Below are positions 42,811-50,974 of a DNA stretch of 64,000 nt, piece after piece (position 1 is the stretch's first letter; every line of letters starts with the position of its first letter). Both the position numbers and the translations under genes were made by a program. The notes beneath the pieces were generated by a model, which saw only the letters and a list, made by a program, of their open reading frames with translations, made no database searches and had not been told where the DNA came from. This DNA is from Rhodococcus sp. KBS0724 (lineage in GTDB: Bacteria > Actinomycetota > Actinomycetes > Mycobacteriales > Mycobacteriaceae). The stretch spans positions 5,284,501 to 5,348,500 of the forward strand of contig NZ_VCBX02000001.1 in NCBI RefSeq assembly GCF_005938745.2, in the 5' to 3' direction.

Positions 42811-44397
42811 TCAGCGGTTGAGCAGGGTCGTGACGTTGCGAATTTCGGGGATTCCGATCTTTTTGGCTGCAATGAGGAAGGTCGGTGTTCCGAGAACGAG
42901 CACGGCTGTCAGCGTTGCTGCTGCGGCCGCGCGAGGGTTGCCGATCAGTTGGTGTGTCACTCCGACCGCGACGACACAGACCACGCCGGCAGCTATCGAC
43001 GCCCACAGCACCCGAGAGAAGGTTTCGAGCACCGTGTGGAAGCCGAGTAGGCCGTAACGGTGCCGCAACACCAGGTGCCCGCTGACGGCACCGACGATGT
43101 AGGACAGTGAACTTGCGACCGGAAGCATCACCACAATCGTCTGGTTCGGAAGACGAGCGACAGAGAGTGCAACGACGGCGACTTTCGTGAGCACCATTGC
43201 GGCGTTGATCAAGGCCGGCGTGCGCATGTCATTTCCCGCGTAGAAGACTCGCAGTTGCAGCATGACCAACGCGAACGGGGGAAGCCCGAACGCCGACAGT
43301 GCCAGCGCCACACCGATAGTGCGTGCGGCATCGACATCGACGCGCCCGACGAACATCACCGTGGTGAGCATCGGCCCGAGTAGAGTCATCGCGACTGCAG
43401 CAGGGACGAGAGCGAGAACCGAGTACCGAGCGGCGCGGCCCATGTCGGCGACCATCGCATCACGGTCCCCCAGCGCCACAGCACGGGAGATACGGGGCAT
43501 GAGCACGGTCAGCAAGGACACCCCGAGGATGCCGTACGGGACCTGGAACAGTAGGTCTGCGTACGTATAGGTCGAGACTCCGCCGTGGCTGAACGCGACT
43601 CGGAGCACGACTGCGACACCTACCTGACTGATCGCGACGTATAGCAACACCCAGCCGAGCAACCTCGCCCCGACGCGGACCGGACGCCACGTGTACGGCA
43701 CCGGACGCACCCGCCAACTCCATCGGAATCCGTTACGCCGCAACGCCGCAACCGTCCACACAGCCTGACCCACGATCCCGATCGTGGTTCCGAGACCCAG
43801 GACGAGCACCTGCACACTGGTCGTCGTCGACGGTAGCAACGTCACCGGACCCGGTACCGCCGCGAAAACCGCGACCATCGCGAGAACGATCAGGTTGTTG
43901 ATCGCCGACGCCCAAGCTGCGGGCGCGTAGCTCTCCCGCACGTTCAGCACGGCTGTCACGGTTGCAGCGATCGCATAGAAGAAGATCTCCGGCAACAGCA
44001 GATACGCCAGCATCGTCGCCAACTGCGACTGCTCCCTATCCGAGACCAATGCGGCAACGAGAAACGGGGCACACGCAACCGCTATCGCGGTGACGACAGC
44101 AGCACCGAGAACCGTCGCCAGCAGCAGGCGTTGGGTGAAAACCCGCGAATAGGTTCGCCCGCGGAGCCGTGCCCTCGCCAGCACGGGGATGAGGACACTG
44201 CTCATCACCCCACCGAGGAGCAGTTCATAGACCATGTTAGGCATGCTGTTAGCGCCGCTGTACGCGTCACCGACCGCCGCTGTGCCCAGCACCGCCGCCA
44301 ACGCGAGTGTGCGGAGGAAGCCAGTCGCGCGACTCACTCCGGTCGCAACCGCAACAGCACCTGCCGCGTGCGCGAACCTGTTCTGAGAAACCGTCAT
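42811..44397 (-). CDS. MurJ/MviN-like lipid II flippase family protein
   Basis: A 528-residue MOP-superfamily membrane protein with about 14 helices. GVSRATGFLRTLALAAVLGTAAVGDAY and NSMPNMVYELLLGGVMSSVLIP in the first two helices, and LFQVPYGILGVSLLTVLMP in the middle, are hallmark MviN/MurJ motifs. It lacks the long extracellular/pseudokinase extension of the mycobacterial essential MurJ, so it is more likely an accessory paralogue that flips another lipid-linked glycan. ATG 44397 is chosen over the upstream frame because MTVSQNRFAHA fits the family start. Monocistronic, between TetR and thioesterase genes. Confidence 0.88.
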   Translation of the reverse strand: MTVSQNRFAHAAGAVAVATGVSRATGFLRTLALAAVLGTAAVGDAYSGANSMPNMVYELLLGGVMSSVLIPVLARARLRGRTYSRVFTQRLLLATVLGAAVVTAIAVACAPFLVAALVSDREQSQLATMLAYLLLPEIFFYAIAATVTAVLNVRESYAPAAWASAINNLIVLAMVAVFAAVPGPVTLLPSTTTSVQVLVLGLGTTIGIVGQAVWTVAALRRNGFRWSWRVRPVPYTWRPVRVGARLLGWVLLYVAISQVGVAVVLRVAFSHGGVSTYTYADLLFQVPYGILGVSLLTVLMPRISRAVALGDRDAMVADMGRAARYSVLALVPAAVAMTLLGPMLTTVMFVGRVDVDAARTIGVALALSAFGLPPFALVMLQLRVFYAGNDMRTPALINAAMVLTKVAVVALSVARLPNQTIVVMLPVASSLSYIVGAVSGHLVLRHRYGLLGFHTVLETFSRVLWASIAAGVVCVVAVGVTHQLIGNPRAAAAATLTAVLVLGTPTFLIAAKKIGIPEIRNVTTLLNR

Positions 44398-44667
44398 TCG
44401 ACCATGGTGCCTCGACGAAGCCCGCCGTATCTCGAATTGCTGAGACAACAGCCGCAACATGCGGCATATGCCGCATCCGCTTCGGATAATCGCACCTTCA
44501 CTTCATCGGCCGATATGCCCCGCAGCCCTCGACCGCCCACCGGAAAAGCCAAAGCCACAAAGCAACCGAACAGGACGAACTTCTCACGTAGCCGGGGCTA
44601 ACTCCACCAGAAATCGATCCGCCCTGCGACAATGACGACCCACCACCACCCGAGGAGATAACCACCG

Positions 44668-45087
44668 ATGACCGACGACGCCGCCCGAACCTACACCTCG
44701 CACGTCATCGTCCGGTGGTCCGACATGGACATCTTCAAACATGTGAACCACGCGCGCATGCTGACGCTCCTCGAAGAAGCCCGCATCGACTGGCTGTACT
44801 CCGCAGGCCCCGAAATCACGAACATCTTCGAGCCATCCGTCGTTGCCGGCGCCGAACTCCGATACCGCACCCCACTCAAACACTCCGACAGTCCACTGGC
44901 GATCACCATGTGGATCGAGAAGCTCCGCGCCGTCGACGTCACCATCCGCTACGAGGTCCGCTCTGCACACGCCGCACCGGACTCGAAACCTGCAGTCACC
45001 GCCACCACCCAGCTCGCGTTCGCCGACCCCGAGGCCGGAACGCTGCGTCGACTGTCTGCCGACCAGCGGGCCGTACTCGCACCGTGA
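44668..45087 (+). CDS. Acyl-CoA thioesterase, 4HBT hot-dog fold
   Basis: A 139-residue hot-dog-fold protein. The catalytic helix region is VIVRWSDMDIFKHVNHARMLTLLEEAR, with the Asp in SDMD acting as the nucleophile/base in 4-hydroxybenzoyl-CoA-type enzymes, followed by GAELRYRTPLKHSDS. It probably hydrolyses acyl-CoA esters in the cytosol. The start ATG 44668 has GAGGAG 10 nt upstream. It lies alone, convergent with the SDR-crotonase-LLM operon. Confidence 0.9.
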   Translation: MTDDAARTYTSHVIVRWSDMDIFKHVNHARMLTLLEEARIDWLYSAGPEITNIFEPSVVAGAELRYRTPLKHSDSPLAITMWIEKLRAVDVTIRYEVRSAHAAPDSKPAVTATTQLAFADPEAGTLRRLSADQRAVLAP

Positions 45088-45219
45088 ATCGCTCAAGGCT
45101 GACCCTTGCCTGCCAGGTCCGGCGAACCTGTCACCAAATACACCTGCCGCCGATCGTGTATTCGGCGGGCGATACAGCGGACTGAATCCGACCAGTTCAA
45201 CACTCCGTCCACAGCCGCG

Positions 45220-46140
45220 CTAACCGATAAGTTGCTCGGACAACTCCCACAACGCAGCTGCTGCCACCGGATCCGCAGCGTGATCGGCCGCACGGTCGAT
45301 CCCACAATCAGCCAGATAGGCACCATTCGCCGAAACGAGTTCACGCGCCGTCGCCGCCCACACCGCCGTCGCCGCAGCCGCCGGTATCGACTTGAGATTA
45401 GTCAGGAGACCTGGCTTACCCGCACTCATCCGCTTCATCTCTGCGAAGTCCTCGCGCGACATGTGCCGCGACAAGCCGGTAGCGCACACCCCAGGATGAA
45501 CGGAAAAAGCAGCAATCCCACTGCCCTCGTACCGATTCCGCAACTCGGTCGTCATCAGAGCATTCGCGGATTTAGATTGCGCGTAGGCGACGAACTTGTC
45601 GTACGGACGCTCCACGAAGTTCGGGTCGACCAGATCCACAGCGTGGGCACGATGCGCGTCGGACGAGACGGTCACCACCCGGGACACGGCCCCGGAGCGC
45701 TCAGCCGCACGACGCAGATTCGACAGCAACTCCGTTGTCAGCAGGAAGTGTCCGAGATGGTTTGTACCGAAATGCAATTCGAAGCCGTCGACAGTCTGCG
45801 CGAACGGTGTGTACATCACCCCGGCATTGTTGATCAACAGATCGATCGGCTGCGCACCGAGACCTTCGACAGCGGTACGGATACTCGACAGATCGGCCAG
45901 ATCGAGCGAGATGGACGAGAGAACGGCGTGCGGGATCCCCTCACGTATCCGATCGGCCACCGTGAGCGCTGCCTCACCGTCGCGTGCCGCGAGGACAACC
46001 GTCGCCCCAGCGGCCGCCAACGCTCGCGAGGTCTCCGACCCCAACCCGCTCGTTGCACCGGTCACCAACGCCGTTCGACCACTCAGATCGACGCCGGCGA
46101 GCACGTCGTTCGTGGTGGTCTCGGCACCAAAACCATTCAT
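45220..46140 (-). CDS. Short-chain dehydrogenase (retinol-dehydrogenase-like SDR)
   Basis: A 306-residue classical SDR. Cofactor motif TALVTGATSGLGSETSRAL, NNAG in LLINNAGVMYTPF, catalytic Ser in VVTVSSDAHR, and YAQSKSAN containing the YxxxK pair. The length and HFGTNHLGHFLLT motif put it in the retinol/WW-oxidoreductase-like group acting on bulky hydrophobic alcohols. ATG 46140 overlaps the crotonase stop (ATGA). It ends the LLM-crotonase-SDR operon. Confidence 0.92.
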   Translation of the reverse strand: MNGFGAETTTNDVLAGVDLSGRTALVTGATSGLGSETSRALAAAGATVVLAARDGEAALTVADRIREGIPHAVLSSISLDLADLSSIRTAVEGLGAQPIDLLINNAGVMYTPFAQTVDGFELHFGTNHLGHFLLTTELLSNLRRAAERSGAVSRVVTVSSDAHRAHAVDLVDPNFVERPYDKFVAYAQSKSANALMTTELRNRYEGSGIAAFSVHPGVCATGLSRHMSREDFAEMKRMSAGKPGLLTNLKSIPAAAATAVWAATARELVSANGAYLADCGIDRAADHAADPVAAAALWELSEQLIG

Positions 46141-46949
46141 TTCCAAGGCAAATCCTTCCAATCCGAAGTAACACTGGCCACCCATTCGGGATCGCGTCGT
46201 TCGAGAAATGCGCGCACTCCTTCGCCCGCGTCTGCAGTACCCATGACGCGGTGGTGCAGTTCGGTCTCATATGCGGCAACCTGCTGCGGCGTAAATCCGT
46301 ATCGGGCCGTATCCCACAGCAGTCGTTTGCTCAGCGCCGCTGACATCGGTGCCACGTTGGTCGCAATGTCGCGAGCCATCTCCAACGCAGCAGGCAGCAC
46401 CTCCTCGGCTGGCAGGCTCCGGCTCGCCAGACCCAATCGCACCGCTTCTCGTCCGTCGAATGTTCGTCCGGTCAGGAGAATTTCGGCAGCCGCGGCCATG
46501 CCCACCGCGCGGGGCACGGTCCAGTGCGACATCGCGTCCGGGACCACCCCGCGCCGCACCTGCGGGATCGCATACTTGGAGTCGTCGGCGACGATGCGGA
46601 TGTCGGTTTGCATGGCGATCGTGAGTCCAATTCCGATCGCGTGACCGTTCACTGCTGCAATCACCGGTTTTCGGAGATCGAAAGCGGGCGGCTCGACCGG
46701 GGATGCACTGAAGTTGTCGTCGATGGGCGAAGCGAAAGTATCCCTGCCCGCGCTCAGGTCCGCGCCGGCGCAGAAGGCCGGCGCAGTACCGGTGAGCACG
46801 ATAACCCGGACGTCGTCGTCCGCGTCGAGCCCGCGGTAGTAGTCGCCCAACATGCGCCCCATCGAGCCCGAGAATGCATTGCGCCGCTCCGGCCTATTGA
46901 GGGTCAAAAGTGCCACTCCGTCCGAGATTTCGACCAGAACATCACTCAC
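46137..46949 (-). CDS. Enoyl-CoA hydratase/isomerase family protein
   Basis: A 270-residue crotonase. The oxyanion-hole motifs are RNAFSG and APAFCAGADLS, plus AAVNGHAIGIGLTIA. At the position of the first catalytic glutamate of hydratases (normally QPE) the sequence reads IPQV, so that Glu appears replaced by Gln, while the second is kept in AAAAEILLTG. It may therefore be an isomerase or another crotonase activity. GTG 46949 overlaps the LLM stop (GTGA), and its own stop overlaps the SDR start. Confidence 0.88.
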   Translation of the reverse strand: MSDVLVEISDGVALLTLNRPERRNAFSGSMGRMLGDYYRGLDADDDVRVIVLTGTAPAFCAGADLSAGRDTFASPIDDNFSASPVEPPAFDLRKPVIAAVNGHAIGIGLTIAMQTDIRIVADDSKYAIPQVRRGVVPDAMSHWTVPRAVGMAAAAEILLTGRTFDGREAVRLGLASRSLPAEEVLPAALEMARDIATNVAPMSAALSKRLLWDTARYGFTPQQVAAYETELHHRVMGTADAGEGVRAFLERRDPEWVASVTSDWKDLPWK

Positions 46950-47962
46950 GGCGCCAGCACCTTCATCGCAGCGGCTAATTCCGCGACGTGCTGCCCGCGA
47001 ACCTCGTAACCGGGAAAGTAACAGCACACTCGATCGGCGCAATCCCCGAACCGCGTGACTATCTCGGCTGCGCACTCTTCGGGCGTCCCGTGCACCGCGA
47101 GAGTTGTGAGCATCTTGTCGTCGATCAGATCCGTCATCGCAGCGAACTCCCCTTGTTTGGAGAATGCGTTGAGCTTCGGCTGGAGGTCCGCCCATCCCTC
47201 CACCTCGAGGACCGGCCGGTATGCAGGGGTCGAACCATAGAAGGCAAGAAGACCGCGCACACCGCGTGCTGCTGCTTCGAGCTCCTCCGGGGTGCGGCCG
47301 ACCCCGACGATCACCTGCGGGTAAATCGCGAGATCCCCTGGCGTGCGTCCGCTGCGTGCCAGCCCCTCCTCCACTGCCGGTACCGTCCGCTCTCGAAAGT
47401 GCCGAACGCTGTTGAACGGCATCACCAGCAGAGCATCTGCCACCTCGGCCGCCGTGCGAGTCATGATGGGCCCGAGTGCACCTAGGCAGATCGGAGGTGG
47501 CCCAAAGGGATGAGGCCCCGGATTGAACGTCGGAGGCATCAGCGTGTGCGACGTGAACTCTCCCTCGAACCGTAGGCGTGAATTACCCTCCCACGCATCG
47601 AAAATCGCCCTGATCGCCAGCACCGCCTCACGCATGCGGGCCGCCGGGCGCGACCACTTCGCCCCGTACCGCTTCTCGATATGCGGACGGATCTGCGAGC
47701 CCAGCCCCAGACGGAACCGGCCGCGACTGAGGCTCTGCAGATCGTAGGCGGCGTGGGCAAGATGTAATGGGCTGCGGGGCAACGCGATAGCGACATTTGT
47801 CATCAAATCGACCTCGACCGTGGCCGTAGCCGCGACCAACGGTGCGAATACATCGTGCGCTCCTTCGAAGGTGAACAGCCCGTCCACTCCGAGTTCCACG
47901 AGTTCGCGTGCACGCCGCGCCGCATCCTCTGGCCGACCGTCGAGTTGGACGTCCATCTTCAC
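46946..47962 (-). CDS. LLM-class F420-dependent oxidoreductase (TIGR03617-like)
   Basis: About 338 residues of luciferase-like TIM-barrel enzyme. AYDLQSLSRGRFRLGLGSQ and KWSRPAARMREAVLAIRAIFDAW are typical of the actinobacterial LLM/F420 group, and PPPICLGALGPIMTRTAAEVADALL is the family's barrel core. Candidate starts are GTG 47962 (AGGAG 8 nt upstream) and ATG 47956. It is first of three genes joined by 4-base overlaps with a crotonase and an SDR, suggesting a catabolic route for a CoA-linked or hydrophobic compound. A palindrome lies about 100 bases upstream. Confidence 0.87.
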   Translation of the reverse strand: MKMDVQLDGRPEDAARRARELVELGVDGLFTFEGAHDVFAPLVAATATVEVDLMTNVAIALPRSPLHLAHAAYDLQSLSRGRFRLGLGSQIRPHIEKRYGAKWSRPAARMREAVLAIRAIFDAWEGNSRLRFEGEFTSHTLMPPTFNPGPHPFGPPPICLGALGPIMTRTAAEVADALLVMPFNSVRHFRERTVPAVEEGLARSGRTPGDLAIYPQVIVGVGRTPEELEAAARGVRGLLAFYGSTPAYRPVLEVEGWADLQPKLNAFSKQGEFAAMTDLIDDKMLTTLAVHGTPEECAAEIVTRFGDCADRVCCYFPGYEVRGQHVAELAAAMKVLAP

Positions 47963-48058
47963 AGGCACTTCTCCTTCTACTCGACGCGTCCACATGACGA
48001 AATGCGTGCACAAGTCATGCGCACGGTCGCGTCGATAGCCCACCATAACTTCCTGTTC

Positions 48059-48083
48059 ATTACGTTACATACTAATACGTAAT
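48059..48083. promoter_or_regulatory. Inverted repeat upstream of LLM operon
   Basis: ATTACGT (48059-48065) and ACGTAAT (48077-48083) around an 11-base spacer, in an unusually AT-rich stretch about 100 bases upstream of the LLM start. This is the typical size of a TetR or MarR operator. The regulator is not adjacent. Confidence 0.5.
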
Positions 48084-48573
48084 ATAGGTGAACGGCGGCA
48101 AAGAATTTACAGACTGACGCTGTGGACCGAACGACCGACATCGGATCAGAACTCCCTCGACGGGTGGATGCACGCCACCGTCGGCGCGAAAGAAGCGATC
48201 ACGCTCGTCCGCGACCATTCTCGTCGCAGCGCAGTAACCACCGACAGGTCAGACTATCCAATCGGATTGCAGGACAGAACTAGTCATCATCGTCGAACAC
48301 TTCCCCTGCATCCACTACCGCTGCTACGAAGACGTTCGACTTCGAGTAGCCGAGACCCAGAACAAGCAAGTAGGTACCGCAAGACGCTCCCCCTGAATGC
48401 CATCGCCAGTTTCTACGACGAGCGGCGGCCCGAAGATAAATCGCGGTCCTAACCGACCACCGGACTCCGCGTCCGCATGTACAACCAAGCGCCAATCTGT
48501 CGCGGCTTACAAACTCGCCCACCAGAGGCCCGACCAGCTGTGATGGCTATTTCCTGGCAATAAATTGTGAGTC
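48084..48573. other. Intergenic region before MFS copy A, partly duplicated
   Basis: No credible gene. From about 48250 on, the sequence has recognisable counterparts about 2.25 kb downstream (for example CTATCCAAT followed by ATTGCAGGACAG here against ACTGCAGTACAG there), so this is the diverged upstream part of the tandem duplication. Confidence 0.45.
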
Positions 48574-48602
48574 TTGACACACATAAAGCCGCTCAATACT
48601 GT
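48574..48602 (+). promoter_or_regulatory. Sigma-70-type promoter of MFS copy A
   Basis: TTGACA at 48574-48579, 17-base spacer, TACTGT at 48597-48602. The same arrangement is conserved in the second copy (50827-50855) although the spacer sequences differ. A small hairpin GACGA-tag-TCGTC follows in the leader. Confidence 0.75.
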
Positions 48603-48670
48603 TCAGCGGACGATAGTCGTCTCTTATTCGAACGGCTCCGAAACCCCCGATGAGAAGGACCCGAGAATCG

Positions 48671-48721
48671 ATGCCTAACAACCCAACCCGCGACCAATAC
48701 ACCACCAAGGGATGCCAGTGA
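48671..48721 (+). CDS. Leader peptide upstream of MFS copy A (16 aa)
   Basis: ATG CCT AAC AAC CCA... encodes MPNNPTRDQYTTKGCQ and stops at TGA 48719-48721, overlapping the pump's GTG start (GTGA). The same peptide with one substitution (Lys to Glu) precedes the second copy, and two of the three base changes are synonymous, suggesting selection on the peptide. It could couple or attenuate pump translation. Confidence 0.5.
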   Translation: MPNNPTRDQYTTKGCQ

Positions 48722-50190
48722 CCGAACCGAACATTCAGTCGAATCTTGGAGTATCCACGCGCCAAGTCGGAGGATTCGCAGCCGTTGGATTCCTCGCATT
48801 TTCCGAAGTCACCAGTGGAATGCTGCAGTCGTGGTACATACCTCTCATCCCGCAAATTGGGCAGAGGCTCGCAGTCAACCCAGCACAACTCAACTGGGTA
48901 TTGGCTTCATACCTACTCTCGACCGTAATCTGCGTACCCGTGCTGGCCAAACTGGGCGACAAGTACGGCCACCGGCGCATGGTTCTGTTTGTGCTTGGCA
49001 CGGTGACAATCGGAACGATCATTACAGCGGCAGCGCCATCATTCGGAATCTTCTTGCTGGGCAGAATCATCCAAGGAACGCTCGGGGCCCTGCTTCCACT
49101 CGAGTTCGCAATTCTCCGAGAACGAGCGGGCGCCAGCGCGGGTCGCGCAATCGGAATACTTGTCGGGTGCCTAGGCGGCGGAGGAGCCGCAGGGACCCTA
49201 CTGGTCGGAATTCTCGGAACTCATGCCAATCTGACTATTGCCCTCTACCTGCCTGCCGCACTCACGCTGGCAAGCCTTGCTACCATTGCAATGTTTGTAC
49301 CCGAAACCACTACGCGTGCAACAGGTTCCATTGACTGGACGGGCGCTGCACTGCTGGGCACCGGCCTCGCGGCCTTCCTCGTCGGAATAAGCAATGGAAG
49401 CAAGCTGGGGTGGACCTCTACGACAACCCTGATGGCAATTGGCGGCGGATTGGCATTGCTTGTCGTCTTTGTCGTGACAGAGAAGAAAATCAGTAGCCCC
49501 CTGGTCGACTTGACATTGTTGACGAAGGGAGGCGTCGGATTCCTCTTAGGATTGACAGCATTATTCGGATTGCAGTTCTACGGAGCCGCTACCGTTACTG
49601 CACTGTATTTTGCGTCCAAACCCGAGATCGTCGGGTACGGATTCGGGCTCGACTCGATGGGCATCGGACTAGCGATAACCCCAGTACCCTTCGCCCTCAT
49701 GATTGCATCGTCGCTCGCTGACAGCCTCGCGCAACGAATCGGGACTCGAGCGGTACTGCAGATTTCCGCCGTTCTGATTTCCATTTGGTTTGGTGGGTTG
49801 ATCGTATTTCGACACAGTCTGACGGGCTTCATTTCGATGGGCTTGATTGGCGGCACCGGAGTCGGGCTGTTCATCGCACTCCTTCCCGCCCTTGTGATTT
49901 CACGCGCACGTCCGCAAGACTCCGGGATCGCGGGCGCACTGTATAACACCTCTCGAACGGTGGCCGGGGCAACCGCTGGAGCGGTGTTCACTGCCATCAT
50001 GTCCGGCATGGTGATCAGTGGGTCGAAAATACCCAGTGAGACTGCATTCATTGCAGTCTGGTCCGTCTGCATCGGAGTGGGCGTTTTCATCTTTGTGCTG
50101 GCCCCATTTCTCAACAAACTGGGCGGAAAGGCCTACCAACCCGAACCGACAGAGCAATTGATCGATCTTCCGGTCCGAGAATCATCCTAG
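48718..50190 (+). CDS. MFS drug-efflux-like transporter, tandem copy A
   Basis: A 490-residue pump with about 14 membrane helices. Motif A is AKLGDKYGHRRMVLF, and GCLGGGGAAGTLLVGIL is the antiporter motif C region. PETTTRATGSIDWTGAALLGTGL separates the two halves, as in DHA2-type exporters. The start at GTG 48718 is preferred because AAGGG lies 6 bases upstream; ATG 48712 would overlap that site. A 16-codon leader peptide ends on the start codon. It is duplicated as copy B. Substrate unknown. Confidence 0.88.
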   Translation: MTEPNIQSNLGVSTRQVGGFAAVGFLAFSEVTSGMLQSWYIPLIPQIGQRLAVNPAQLNWVLASYLLSTVICVPVLAKLGDKYGHRRMVLFVLGTVTIGTIITAAAPSFGIFLLGRIIQGTLGALLPLEFAILRERAGASAGRAIGILVGCLGGGGAAGTLLVGILGTHANLTIALYLPAALTLASLATIAMFVPETTTRATGSIDWTGAALLGTGLAAFLVGISNGSKLGWTSTTTLMAIGGGLALLVVFVVTEKKISSPLVDLTLLTKGGVGFLLGLTALFGLQFYGAATVTALYFASKPEIVGYGFGLDSMGIGLAITPVPFALMIASSLADSLAQRIGTRAVLQISAVLISIWFGGLIVFRHSLTGFISMGLIGGTGVGLFIALLPALVISRARPQDSGIAGALYNTSRTVAGATAGAVFTAIMSGMVISGSKIPSETAFIAVWSVCIGVGVFIFVLAPFLNKLGGKAYQPEPTEQLIDLPVRESS

Positions 50191-50826
50191 TACTGCCCAC
50201 GAGATCTTTTGCCACAGTGGAAGAATGGCCGCTTGCTCGAGTGGAATCTCACTGTGGTGCTCGGCCAGCTGTCGACGATCGGCGAACGGTTCCCGAACCG
50301 CGCCTTGCAATGTCAGTAACCGTTCCCGATCTTTGGTGGTCGCGTCAGCAAGGAGTCCCGACATGCAGGCGCGGGCCGCAGGACTCGCAGCGCGACGGCA
50401 TCGGAGCAGAGGGCGCCGCATGGTGACGTACCGCTGGAAGAACCAGTCCGACATGACGTGAGCAAAGACCCCATTCGCATGTAATCACCAACCAAACTAT
50501 CCAATTAGACTGCAGTACAGAATAAATCATCATCGCCGGTCAACGCATCGTCGCACCACGGACACACAGTGTTTCGACAATCGTGGATGCACCGGCACAC
50601 TTCCGGATACTTGGTGGACCGCCAAAACGGTGAAGGATAAATCTCCTGAACGACGGCCGACCAAAGAATCCGCCAGGACAACCAGGGCTTAGCCGGCCGC
50701 TGGACTTCGCGCCCGAATGTACGACCAAGCGCCAACCTGCCGACGCCCGCAAGCTCGCCCACCCTGCCAGTCGCCAGCGGCTCGAACAACTGTGACGACT
50801 ACCTCCCGGTAACAAGTTTGTGAGCC
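50191..50826. other. Spacer between duplicated pumps
   Basis: About 640 bases with no credible gene. From about 50480 the sequence resembles the region upstream of copy A (CTATCCAATTAGACTGCAG, ATCATCATCG), marking the duplicated leader part. The first 300 bases have no recognisable counterpart. Confidence 0.45.
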
Positions 50827-50855
50827 TTGACACACACAGGGCTACTCAATACTGT
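50827..50855 (+). promoter_or_regulatory. Sigma-70-type promoter of MFS copy B
   Basis: TTGACA at 50827-50832, 17-base spacer, TACTGT at 50850-50855, matching the copy A promoter in hexamers and spacing. The following hairpin GACGA-tag-TCGTC is also retained. Confidence 0.75.
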
Positions 50856-50923
50856 TCAGCGGACGATAGTCGTCTCTTATTTGAACGGCTTCGAGACCCC
50901 TGATGAGAAGGACCCGAGAATCG

Positions 50924-50974
50924 ATGCCTAACAACCCAACCCGCGATCAATACACCACCGAGGGGTGCCAGTGA
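50924..50974 (+). CDS. Leader peptide upstream of MFS copy B (16 aa)
   Basis: Encodes MPNNPTRDQYTTEGCQ and ends in a TGA overlapping the GTG start of copy B. Differences from the first leader are GAC to GAT, AAG to GAG and GGA to GGG, so only one amino acid changes. Confidence 0.5.
   Translation: MPNNPTRDQYTTEGCQ

Noticed and set aside
45106..46644. 512-codon plus-strand frame
   Set aside because: Antisense to the SDR and crotonase genes, which have complete catalytic motifs.
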